From assembly GCA_037043455.1 (NCBI GenBank), contig JAWPHD010001144.1, forward strand, positions 289,070 to 353,069: DNA of 64,000 nucleotides, in the 5' to 3' direction. The notes below the pieces were generated by a model that was given only the letters and a program-made list of their open reading frames with translations, was not told where the DNA came from and did not search any database. The translations under genes and the position numbers were made by a program. Source of the stretch: Cyrtodaria siliqua. Its lineage: Eukaryota; Mollusca; Bivalvia; Adapedonta; Hiatellidae. Numbering within the stretch: the first letter of the stretch is position 1; each line of letters opens with the position of its first letter. Shown here piece after piece: positions 54,631 through 64,000 of the stretch.

Positions 54631-55186
54631 ATTAAAGGGAATGTAGCGCCACAGCCAAACAAACTCTATTACTGAGAGTTCTGAAAAACTTGGAAAAGGG
54701 TGAAAGAATTATCAAAATCGGATGATAAACAAAAAAGATATGACCATTTAAAGGTTGTTCTAAAACAAATATGGGAGCCGCCATTTTTAGAACTATGACG
54801 TCATAGTTCCATATTACCATATATGGAATATTAATAAATATCATTTAAAACGAAGAAAATCACTGCAAATGAATGATTTTTTTTTAACTGGTGTTTTAAA
54901 TCATTATTGCCATTAAGTATTACTTATTTTTCATACAGTTGATGTCATTTTTTCCCAATAAATCAGTAAATTTTCATATTTATAATTATTCCATATATGG
55001 TCATTTAGAACCGTGATGTCATAGCTCTCAAAATGGCCGCTTCCATATCCGTTTTAACAGAAACTTTAAATGATCATATCGTCTTTGTTTATCATCCGAT
55101 TTTGATAATTATTTCACCCTTATTCAAGTATTTCAGAACTCTCAATAATAATGATGGTTTAGCTGTGGCGCTACATTCCCTTTAAT
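54631..55186. mobile_element. 556-bp foldback element with arms of about 200 bp
   Basis: ATTAAAGGGAATGTAGCGCC at the left and GGCGCTACATTCCCTTTAAT at the right are perfectly inverted. Pairing continues with mismatches through GAGAGTTCTGA, ATCAAAATCGGATGATAAAC, AAATGGCGGC-like and CATATATGGAA blocks. Only about 130 bp in the centre is unpaired. A symmetric TGACGTCA/TGATGTCA pair sits in the arms. No transposase. Confidence 0.9.
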
Positions 55187-55189
55187 ATA

Positions 55190-55800
55190 CATACTTTCAC
55201 AAACATTATTTGTTTTAGAGTGAGGACTAATTCGATTAGAAAGACTGTGTTTAATTTGTATCACAACGTTTTTTTTTCGTCATGAAAGTTCACTTACATA
55301 ATTATGTGTGCTAAATGCAAATACAGTCTTCTACAATATAATTTAAGTCTTCATAACTCTAAAACAAATTTGAATCTCTGGCTATATTTATCCCGGACTC
55401 AAAAACTGATATGGGTGTTAGACTGTGTATCAACATGATCAACGTCATTATAGTTTTCTTTATAATATTTCAACTTAGTATAAAGCATGATTAGTAATGT
55501 TATAATTGTTTCAATAGTTTTGTACCTGAACAAGATTACAGAGTTTCATAACATAATTGTTTATTAAACAACTCATTTCTATCACTCAAATAGTTATATA
55601 TTATGTATATAGTTTAAATTTAAACATAGTACATTTTAAAAGATATAACTCCTTTTGTAGTGTCCGCAGATCTTATTTCAATGTTACCCGTGGTAATTTT
55701 TATATTAGTTTTTTTGCTACAATTACCAAATATGTCTTACATGTTATATTAGGCAGCATATAGAAGTATGCATATTTTACCAATTAAATATGAAGTTTAA
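55190..55800. other. Intergenic stretch, nothing recognised
   Basis: AT-rich sequence with no supported gene or shared repeat. Confidence 0.45.
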
Positions 55801-55802
55801 CA

Positions 55803-56027
55803 TTGACATTCCAGCTTTTTATTGGTGGAGGAAGACGCCAGGTGAAAACCCGGGCATTTCTTCGTGCACGGGCGCGCACCTAAGTAGAACCACCGACGTT
55901 CCGTAAGCAAGCTGGATAGCTTGATACTCACATACTTAACAGTCCTGGCCCCATGTAGAATCAAACCCACAGCGTTGAGGGACATATGATTTCAAATCTA
56001 AGACCACTCGACCACGGACGACCCCAA
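55803..56027 (-). mobile_element. SINE family B with intact tRNA-Ser-like head
   Basis: On the minus strand GTCGTCCGTGGTCGAGTGGT, then GATTTGAAATC (anticodon TGA) and GGGTTTGATTC (B-box region) form a tRNA-Ser(TGA)-like head with long variable arm. The body AAGCTATCCAGCTTGCTTAC..GGTGGTTCTACTTAGGTGC follows. The tail is cut at 55,803. It shows the tRNA origin of this SINE family. Confidence 0.85.
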
Positions 56028-56039
56028 GTTTATGTGAAG

Positions 56040-56800
56040 CATCATTATACGTTTGTTCGAATGGTGCTCCTGTGGTCATAAATGCCCCCGCAATGGGGCT
56101 TATCAGTTTCATTTAACAAATCTTAAAATATCTTCTGAAAAAATACAAGATATAGAGCTGTGATATTTTGCATGTAACATCGTCTTATGGTCCTCGAACT
56201 AGTTTGTTCTAATGTTGACCCTGAGGTAAAATTTGGACCCGCCCCAGTGTCCTAATTATTCACACAAACTTTAATCAAGCATCATTTTTGATTTATGCTC
56301 CGGACAAAAAGTGTGACGCACGGACGCACACACGGACGGGCGGAAAAAGCGGCGACTATATGCTCCCCCATAATAAACAATCTAGTGTTTTTAGTTACAA
56401 TATATTTCATATCAAAAACTAAGGTAATATTAAATGAAAAGGAAAAAACTGTGATGGGGCCTCAATATAATGTATCTGTGGTAATCAGTCAGCGAGACGT
56501 AATCAGCTAAAAAGCATGCTATCACGGAACATGCTATCCATGATTTTTCAACGAATAAATGTGTCTTTAAATCATGAACATTTTGTTCCACTGGGCCTAT
56601 ATAAGTCACCTATACAAAAGATATATCAAAATATCGAGTTCCAGTTCAAACAAATTATGAAAGCATATCTACGGTCTAAAATTATAAAGTCGTAAGTGTT
56701 ACGTAAGTGTTACTTACGACAACTGAGCAACATTCAGTCTGGTACCCGTTCTCATATCAGTTTGCTTAAGCAGGGTTTTATTCATAGTCGTAAGTGAAAG
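56040..56800. other. Intergenic stretch, minor repeats only
   Basis: It contains ACGCACGGACGCACACACGGACGGGCGG, an end typical of diverged arrays, and a small palindrome GTAAGTGTTACGTAAGTGTTACTTACGAC. No gene supported. Confidence 0.4.
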
Positions 56801-56807
56801 CAGGTAA

Positions 56808-57005
56808 GCAGCCCGTTTTATGAAACATTGATCGTAAATCAATTTCTTTAAATGCTTCACTATTTATTACACTTTCCAAATAGACGTGATTTCATTTCAT
56901 TTTCTTATACATGTTATATGTCTGCACTACGTGTACACATAATTGTCTACATTGAACATGTTGAATCCTTCGTTAAAAAAAATAAACGATTTTAAAATGT
57001 AAGTA
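56808..57005. mobile_element. TIR/foldback element, inverted relative to 43.5 kb
   Basis: GCCCGTTTTATGAAACATTG, CGTAAATCAATTTCTTTAAA, GACGTGATTTCATTTCATTT and ACACATAATTGTCTAC match the reverse complement of 43,498-43,733. The GGGCCC end is incomplete. Confidence 0.75.
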
Positions 57006-57042
57006 TATCAGGTTGTGCTGATAACCGTGGTAGTTATAATGG

Positions 57043-57043
<1 letters not shown>

Positions 57044-57096
<53 letters not shown>

Positions 57097-57098
57097 TA
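57044..57098. repeat. (GCA)n(GTA)n microsatellite
   Basis: About twelve GCA units followed by six GTA units. Confidence 0.95.
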
Positions 57099-57342
57099 AC
57101 AAGGGTAGACGCCATGTAACCAGCAACATAATGTATGCAATTATTTTCTGTTATTGTGCGCTCCTATTTTAACTAATTTTGTATTTAGAGGGTGATAAGC
57201 TATATACGGAAGGACCATGCCTTTTCACCGTATAAAGCTTACTGTGGTGTGAGCTATATACGTATAAAATATGAGATATATGCCTACATATAAAGCTTAC
57301 TGGTGAGCTATATACGGAATGAATCGAATGAATTGAATGAAT

Positions 57343-57471
57343 TGAATGTTGTTTAACGGCTCATCAACACAGTATAGGTTATCTAGAGCCGCCCCAGTGG
57401 CACCTCGGAGGATTGAACCCGGGGCCTCCGGTTACAAATCCGCCGCGCTACCGACTGAGCCACGCCAGCCC
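57343..57471 (-). mobile_element. SINE family A, internally deleted
   Basis: The Thr-like tRNA head (GGGCTGGCGTGGCTCAGTCG on the minus strand) joins directly to the 3' end (GGCGGCTCTAGATAACCTAT, TGTTTAACGG region). Some 180 bp of body are missing. The tail is (ATTCA)n. Confidence 0.85.
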
Positions 57472-57479
57472 ATATACGG

Positions 57480-57900
57480 AATGAGCTTTATACGGTGTTA
57501 CAATGCCTGCCTGTGGAATCCCCCGAATATTTGGTGTGGTATATGTGGGCTTTGTACATATGGAATGAGAGAGGCCGATCACTCAGCAGCTGAACGGATC
57601 CAACATGGGGAAGACAGACGAGGTTCATTGGAGCAAAGGAGCCAGCAACCTGCGTGCCTATCAACTTTGTGATGGTTATATGTTGCAAGAAGCGGGGTGG
57701 CCCAAAAACCAGACCCCAGCCTACCATAGCGGATGTAGGCGCACCACAACCTAGAGGAGCCACGAGCATACTTCGACGCCGCAGCGACAACTACATAGAG
57801 CGAAAGCGACACGACATCTACACACCTTCAAGAGAAACGACGCAGACACAACATCATCGCAGACACACCTAGAAAATGTCCACACATAATGCCGGGCCAA
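57480..57900. other. GC-richer stretch with overlapping open frames, function not supported
   Basis: Around 57,540-57,870 the sequence is GC-richer and open in several frames on both strands (plus 57,654-57,872 gives a basic peptide). No frame has recognisable motifs, splice edges or start context that distinguishes it. Confidence 0.3.
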
Positions 57901-57904
57901 CGTG

Positions 57905-58855
57905 GGATTCTTCACGGGGGTTCAAATGGCGGAGTGACCTTAGAATTCATCATCATTATTTGAAGTGAAACATAGTCAACCAGTCGTACTTGCAAAACCG
58001 AGGTAATACCACTTTTTTTAAGTGAACTGTCAGTGTCGAGACTACTTCAATACTTCTTAGAACAGACTTCACTCCAACATGAAATCATTATATACCAGTT
58101 TGTTGCGTGTTTTTTTTTTATATATAATATGTGATTTTTTTTGATAATATTTGAAACAATAAAAAAAAAATTAACTGAATGCCCAGATGCGCATTTAGAA
58201 TTGACACAAGCTTCAACTCATAGTTGCATAACTAAGCAAACGTGACGTCAACAACATATCAATACAATTTGGAAAAAAAATAAAAAATAAAAATAAAAAT
58301 AAATCCACAAGCCACAAACTGTCTATTGTTCATAATACTATACACTGCATAAGATAAGCCCAGAAAGCAGCTCACCAGTGAGCAAGCCTGTACTGTTACT
58401 TCTGAGTAACCATGACATTATAATTTCCTGCCTAAGTGGTCAGTGTGGTCAATTTCACAGCAGGGGAGCAATTATTTTGTGATAAGCCTCTGATAACATG
58501 ATTCTGGCTGCCCATATGTTTGCACAAATTATTTAGAGAACATAAATGAATTGATGATGTTACTAGTATGCCACACATTTCTGAAACTACAGATTTTTTA
58601 TAGCAAAATAATAATTGTGAGTGACAGAATATTTTAATATTTTTATTCAAATACTTCGAATGCAGATAAGAGTTTTTTTGAGTCGGTATTCTTTAAAATG
58701 CAAAGATGAGTGGAAAACTGAGGGAAGAACATAACATTTTATTTGTTATTTATTCAATTTAATTTGCTCGAGGACATATAATTAATTATTATATAACCTA
58801 TAAATAGACGCGTTTTCATTGGCTAAAAAGTAATTTTTTAGAAAAAATATCTAGC
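57905..58855. other. Intergenic stretch, nothing recognised
   Basis: AT-rich with A/T runs (58,160-58,170; 58,273-58,303). No exon or repeat identified. Confidence 0.45.
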
Positions 58856-58857
58856 GA

Positions 58858-58952
58858 TATTGACCTGTTTTTTTGATATTGACCTGTTTTTTTGATATTG
58901 ACCTGTTTTATATAATTGTTTTTTTGATATTGACCTGTTTTATATAATTGTA
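58858..58952 (+). repeat. Short tandem TTGATATTGACCTGTTTT
   Basis: Four copies of GATATTGACCTGTTTT at about 20-38 bp spacing, next to a large hairpin. ATTATATAACCT upstream and GGGTTATATAAT downstream are inverted around the array. Confidence 0.85.
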
Positions 58953-58977
58953 AATTGAGGGTTATATAATAAAACAG

Positions 58978-59111
58978 TTATGGACTTTTCAGCTGTTATA
59001 CATGATGTTGATATGTACCAAAAAATCATTATTGACCTCGGCTATCGCCTCGGTCAATAATGATTTTTTTGGTGCATATCACATCATGTATAACAGCTGA
59101 AAAGTCCATAA
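58978..59111. repeat. 134-bp near-perfect hairpin
   Basis: TTATGGACTTTTCAGCTGTT..ACATGATGT..ATCATTATTGACCTCGGC pairs with GCCTCGGTCAATAATGAT..ACATCATGT..AACAGCTGAAAAGTCCATAA. The arms are about 64 bp with very few mismatches and a 4-nt loop TATC. The apex is CCTCGGC-TATC-GCCTCGG. Confidence 0.95.
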
Positions 59112-60080
59112 TTGTATATTGTATCGGGCCAAAAAAAGGAATTGTGCACTTTTTTAATGATTAATAAGTTCGTAAATATATACAAATTTTCAGCGCATGT
59201 CGAACGATAGTAGAGCATTTATTTTTAAAAATAAAATTACCAATATAGACAATTCAACTCAACAACATATGAAAATGCACGTTGTTGTGCGTGCACGTTT
59301 AAGGACTATCGGTCAGCCATCTTGATCCAAATAATCCAAAATCGATGAGATATGATCAAGTGATTTTTTCAACGATGTACGCATTTTAGGCACGAGCAAT
59401 GTCAACCATATAGTACATGACAGTAATTCAACACTATTGATGTGAACATAGTATTAGAAAGAATACTTATATGACAGAAATTGTGCGCTTTATATTCGAA
59501 AAGTTTGGTACAGTTTTACTCAAAGTTGTTTTGTTTTTAACTGTGAAATAAACTGGTCCATTAAATAGTCCATTTATCCAGCGAGTGCAGACGAGACATC
59601 ATTTCTGAATAAAATAAGCCATGTTATCACATCATCCAAACTTCGAAGTACACCTTAAGCTAACTAATAATTCGGGAGCAAAGCTTCCAATCAATAACGC
59701 ATGAGCCTGGATGACAAAATAACAACAACGCTTAAATTGTAATGAAAACGTCGAACAAAATCTAACTTTAGGCAATTATAATTCTTTATTTTGATAGTAT
59801 TTGAGACCAAAAGCAGAAAATGTCAAAGTAGTTTTTATAACATAACATGGCTTCTGGGAGTGCAATAAAGCCATGACTTATTTCTCGTAATACACTAGTG
59901 TATTACAGATGCAAATGAGGACCGAATCACAGTGTTTGTATACAGTAAAACATTTAATATCAATTGTTTTCATGGTATGTCATACTGTACGTTCAGACAC
60001 TTTAATTATTTATCATTATTTGAAATCTTACTTCATAAAACGAACGTTAGTAACGTTAAATTTGGTTTAGGGTGTCGCAT
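59112..60080. other. Intergenic stretch, nothing recognised
   Basis: No supportable gene. ACACTAGTGT near 59,893 is a small palindrome. Confidence 0.45.
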
Positions 60081-60085
60081 TATTT

Positions 60086-60166
60086 GTAAGGCGACCGCAT
60101 TTACAACGCGAAACGTAGCGACGTCGTGTAAATAACAAAACGACGTCATGATTTGCCTTACAAATT
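60086..60166. repeat. Short inverted repeat with GACGTC motifs
   Basis: TTTGTAAGGC and GCCTTACAAA are inverted, enclosing GCGACGTCGTG and ACGACGTCATG. It could be a foldback or a regulatory cluster. Confidence 0.55.
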
Positions 60167-60240
60167 GCCGCCGTATATAAGGAAAATGACAACATTAAAG
60201 TGAAACTATCACGTCGTAGGTGGGTTATGTGATAAACAGA

Positions 60241-60370
60241 ATCTTACATTCCTGACTGTGTGTTATTGACTTTAATAAACTCGTTGGATAAAAAGATAGG
60301 ATACTCGGCAAGAGCCTCGTATCCTATCATTTTATCCAACTCGTTTATTAAAAGTCACTCATGTAAGATC
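60241..60370. repeat. 130-bp hairpin related to 3.26 kb
   Basis: ATCTTACAT..GACT..TTAATAAACTCGTTGGATAAAA.GATAGGATAC pairs with GTATCCTATC.TTTTATCCAACTCGTTTATTA..AGTC..ATGTAAGAT. The apex is CTCGGC-AAGA-GCCTCG. Flanks match the 3.26-kb member. Confidence 0.95.
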
Positions 60371-60484
60371 CTCTATATATGAATATATGATATAAACTGA
60401 TCTTATTTTATTTAATTTTCTGTTTCAGATTAGTGCTACCAGTTAATCAGTTCCCTATATGGCAAGCTGAACTACTATTTATTC

Positions 60485-61250
60485 AAAAACAAGCTATCTG
60501 TTTTATCTTACAGTGATATCTTTCTAAGCTAGAGAGATAGCTCATTAAGTTAAGAGATATATTTGTAAGGCAAAGAGATGTCTCCTTAAGGAAGAAAAAT
60601 ATCTCTTTTAATGGTATTATAAATATATCTCTTTAACTTCAGGAGATATGTCTCATTCTTAAGGAGATATCTCTGTAACTTATAAAGATATCTGTTTAAC
60701 TTAAAGAGATATCTCTTTTGCTAAACAATATATCTTGTTTTCAGTGATATCTCTGTAAGTTAAAGAGATATCTCTGTAGCGCTGAGAGATATCTCTATAC
60801 GACAGAGAGATATCCATAACAAAGAAAGATATCTCTTCAGAACGAGAGATCTCTCAAAGAACAGAGATATCTATCGAAGAACAGATATATATATTTAAAA
60901 ATAGAGATATCTCTCTTATATAGAAGATATCTCTGTAAGATAATTTATTCAAAAGCAAGCTATCTTTTTTATCTTACAGAGATATATTTCTAAGCTAGAG
61001 AGATATCTCCTTACGTATAAGAGATATATTTGTAAGACAAAGAGATGTCTCCTTAAGGAAGAAAAATATCTCTTTTAATGGTATTATAAATATATATCTT
61101 TAACTTTAGGAGATATCTCTGTAACTTATAAAGATATCTGTTTAACTTCAAGAGATATCTCTTTTGCTAAACAAGATATCTTGTTTACAGAGATATATAT
61201 GTAGGTTAAAGCGATATCTCTGTAGCGCTGAGAGATATCTCTCTAATACA
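60485..61250. repeat. Array of AGAGATATCTCT palindromes
   Basis: The 12-bp palindrome AGAGATATCTCT or close variants (AGGAGATATCTC, AAGATATCT, AGAGATGTCTCC) recurs some thirty times at about 22-28 bp intervals. A block of about 450-470 bp is duplicated: GCAAGCTATCT at 60,487 recurs at 60,955, and TCTGTAGCGCTGAGAGATAT at 60,772 recurs at about 61,219. Spacers are AT-rich and variable. No coding. Confidence 0.9.
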
Positions 61251-61254
61251 TCTC

Positions 61255-62710
61255 CATTTTTTTCTAAGACACATTCTGAGTAAAAAAATTCTCATACTCT
61301 TTTTCTCATGTCATCAACATTTTCTATCAATAAATGTTTTGTAAATGTATCCATTGTGTTGCTTATCCTCTGTGAATGAAAACCATAATGAATGATTTGT
61401 ACTTGTAAAATTCCACACTGACCACTTCTGACTGCCCATGTGGTTTAAATCTGATAAGAATCATATTGATAACAAACCTTGAAGATTTAGGGGTCAGAGC
61501 TGAGTAATATAAAATGTCTTGCAGAGGTGTTAATTGGATAAACCGTTTTACTGTCCAGCAGAATTCTGGGGAAATGTGGGCATAAAGAACAGAGTGTATA
61601 CAATATTTGCTGTACCTTAACATATCAAAGGATGTGTGTTTTCCCTCAGATGAGGTCAATTTATGCAAATAAAATTCGGAAGACGTTTACTTTTATAGAC
61701 CTAGCGTCCTAAAATCATTTAAACAGCGGGTATACAGGTATAATTCTCTGGTGCCGATCCTTCGTATGCAATCTGGATATTTATTACGCCTATTTATTAT
61801 GAGTGTAGAACTTATATTATTTACAATAGAAATTTGTTTATATTTCAGATGTCTGATGTACTTCACTTAAATGGCCCTCCTGCTACGTTCTGTTTTAATA
61901 ACACGAATTCATTTTAAAATTGATTTCATTTTTGCTCAGATTTGACCAAACACAGAGGTGTCTCCCATAGATATAGAATATATTTCTTTATTATTAAAAT
62001 CTCATCATGGTTTACAATAAATACAAACATAAATAAAACATCGTAAACATTATAAGATAGCCATGCCATTCTAATTAGAATTATAAGAGACTATAGTTAT
62101 AAAACCATCAACATATTTTAAAAGTAGCTAATAACATCAAACTCAAACGATATTAGCATATATATTACACATTAAAACTATGTAAATGATGCTAATCTAT
62201 CTATAAAATATGTACTAAGAATGAGTATTTTAAGATTTGACCAAATAAACAAAGCACTATTAGAGACCATATTAAAAATTTACATGTGTTACTTAGCATG
62301 ATTATATTATGTTTGAAAACTGAGGTTCTAGAAGGTAAAAGAATGTGTATATTCAATTAAAGTATAGTTTACCATAGCTCTAATGGATTTCCTCTGATCG
62401 TGCTTATGATATAATTTTCACCTGCGCATATTTCAGTCGTGCTATAAATTACAGATTCGGCGGTTATACCACGTTCCACTCAAATTTACACGGCCGTTGT
62501 TGTAATGTTTACACAACATATCAATCAAAATGTTAATTACCGGCATTGAATGTCTATGGTACAAAACATTTATAGCATATTAGCATATTTGTCTCGTATA
62601 TGAGATTTAAACTGCACTCTTGGGCTTGCGGCTTTCGAAAAGCGTTATTCTTGTTATCGTCTACGCCCATGCGTCCGTACTGATATATGTCAATAAACTG
62701 AACTTTCACA
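61255..62710. other. Intergenic stretch, nothing supported
   Basis: A minus-strand frame of 101 codons at 61,363-61,668 has no motif, splice edge or promoter and is probably chance. The remainder is AT-rich. Confidence 0.4.
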
Positions 62711-62711
62711 G

Positions 62712-62712
<1 letters not shown>

Positions 62713-62758
<46 letters not shown>
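62713..62758. repeat. (TC)n microsatellite
   Basis: Twenty-three TC units. Confidence 0.95.
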
Positions 62759-62763
<5 letters not shown>

Positions 62764-62893
62764 TTTTGTATGCCCATAATTTAAACAAGAATGGAAAAGT
62801 TTTTTTTCGAAAGAATTGAAAATAAATAAATAAAATAATTCGCTGAAAACAAACTTATCATATTGCAGTCATTTTTTTCAATCTAGCAAACCA

Positions 62894-62918
62894 ACCCCCC
62901 CCCCCCCCCCCCACCCCC
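62894..62918. repeat. Poly(C) tract
   Basis: About 18 C residues, one A, then 6 C. It is G-quadruplex-capable on the minus strand. Confidence 0.9.
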
Positions 62919-62919
62919 C

Positions 62920-64000
62920 TCTCCCCACAAACAAAACTTTATTACGTCATTAAGCTTACTATAAATACACCGAAAGCTCGCCAATTTCACGCACACACAC
63001 AAACATATTATTATGCGGGATACGCGTAATGTCATGCTTAGTGACTGACATTTAGTGACTGACATATGGTAATGTGTACTGGGCTTGGGTATACGTAGAG
63101 TCACATGCCCGTCAACAACAGGCAGGTTTTAAAATCAACAGGCAGGTTTTAAAATCGATGCACATCGTTTCTAAGTCGACGAACAATAAGGTATATATGT
63201 AACTAACTTATGTTGCGAATCTGCTCTATGACTACAATTTAAACATCTAAACCGACCAGGCAAAAACATCGCCATTTTGTTATTGTTCGAAGCTTCGAAT
63301 AAAACATTACCAACTCTAAATTTATTTCACACATATTCATGTGCGGGTATTTTATGAACCCGTTGATAAATACACAGTTTTAATAAGCACATATGCATTA
63401 TTTTGTAACGTCAACACATGAGTAAAGTCTGGAAATACGGTTTTATAGCGAATGTTGGAACTGAACTGAACTGAATTGGGGTTTTAAGCGTTAACTTATC
63501 ATATTTTAGCAAATTATAGATGTGGTGTTGCACCAATAAGACTCGAAACAGGAATATAAAGTCCTATGCATTACTGTATGGAAACAGCTCTCAGTGAGCC
63601 AATGCTTATCTAATTTCACTGATTAGCTTCATTAACAATAAAACTAATAATCGTATCAAGGAGATCCTAGTTGACCACATGTGGTCCATTAGGTCAATAC
63701 AGAGGTACTTTAAACAGATGTGAACTGGTCTGTTATTTATGAATCTGTTTGCATGTTTGTATCATTTATACAAATACATGAGTACATTTCAAAATGTGTA
63801 TATATTCGATGTACATGTATATGCCAGTTCTACAGATAAGACGTGTATCTGCGTGTAATGACGCATATTTTTTCATCAAAACGCATTAAAAAATCGTCAT
63901 TAAAGTATTGTTTGGACCCATTGCGTTACCTTATCATATTTTAGCAAAAATTGTTTTAAGAATACGCATTAGCATTAAAATGTAAATGTAATATTAAATA
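62920..64000. other. End of window, nothing recognised beyond short repeats
   Basis: GTGACTGACATTTA recurs at 63,040-63,065 and ACAGGCAGGTTTTAAAATC twice at 63,118-63,157. The phrase CTTATCATATTTTAGCAAA occurs at 63,495 and 63,930. No gene supported. Confidence 0.45.

Noticed and set aside
57488..57872. Overlapping frames in the GC-richer stretch near 57.6 kb
   Set aside because: Open on several frames and both strands, with basic low-complexity peptides; no decisive evidence for one.
61363..61668. 101-codon minus-strand frame
   Set aside because: No motif, splice edge, promoter or repeat conservation; length is within chance for this composition.
62883..63104. Frame ending in poly-Gly
   Set aside because: Created by the poly(C) tract.

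Overview
This window is nuclear DNA of an animal, most plausibly a marine bivalve mollusc. It is AT-rich and intron-bearing. It is crowded with tRNA-derived SINEs, small terminal-inverted-repeat (TIR) elements, hairpins and minisatellites, and it holds one modular extracellular-receptor gene of an invertebrate type. There are no bacterial operons, CRISPR arrays or rRNA genes. The organism call is inference; no species-specific gene is present.

Layout. 1-11.3 kb is intergenic: hairpins, a duplicated 231-bp repeat, three tRNA-like sequences, a SINE, a frameshifted LINE fragment (6.3-8.4 kb) and a 482-bp TIR element (10.6-11.1 kb). 11,370-26,623 holds two adjacent copies (A, 7,370 bp; B, 7,872 bp) of one large TIR-bounded element. 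Each copy has about 57-bp imperfect TIRs and its own exact 9-bp target duplication (CACGGATAC for A, GGATACCTG for B). Both carry a CRE-containing minisatellite, a tRNA-Gln-like sequence, a SINE, a LINE fragment and nested small elements. No transposase was seen, so they look non-autonomous. 27-30.3 kb is diverged tandem arrays plus a 1,063-bp TIR element with a 6-bp target duplication. 30.8-31.7 kb holds two head-to-head, inverted, diverged gene copies that each keep a splice-bounded intron of about 70 bp. 31.9-32.25 kb is a 21-bp array made of the 5' half of a tRNA-Met-like sequence that ends the array.

32.7-49.8 kb (minus strand) is the main cellular gene. I assembled it exon by exon from splice sites, phases and domains: laminin-G/pentraxin-like, two EGF, thrombospondin type 1, sushi, about 150 residues of unassigned sequence, an ephrin-receptor-like (GCC2/GCC3) cysteine module, a transmembrane helix and a short cytoplasmic tail. 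Junctions from the laminin-G domain to the transmembrane exon are phase 1. The module set resembles SVEP1-type proteins, but this one is membrane-anchored. Its 5' end was not found. Its 6.8-kb intron before the transmembrane exon contains a 3.7-kb minisatellite with a 1,260-bp higher-order repeat.

50-64 kb is repeat-rich: a 3 x 102-bp tandem with EGF-like coding flavour, diverged arrays, a repeat-bearing TIR element, an SGNH-hydrolase-like single-exon ORF with a TATA box and a frameshift (53.6-54.2 kb), a 556-bp foldback, several hairpins, and an array of AGAGATATCTCT palindromes (60.5-61.25 kb). The last 2.7 kb holds only simple repeats.

The strongest leads are the twin TIR elements, the membrane receptor with its unassigned domain, the mirrored gene pair, the tRNA-half array, the palindrome array, and a set of hairpins sharing a CTCGGC-loop-GCCTCG apex.
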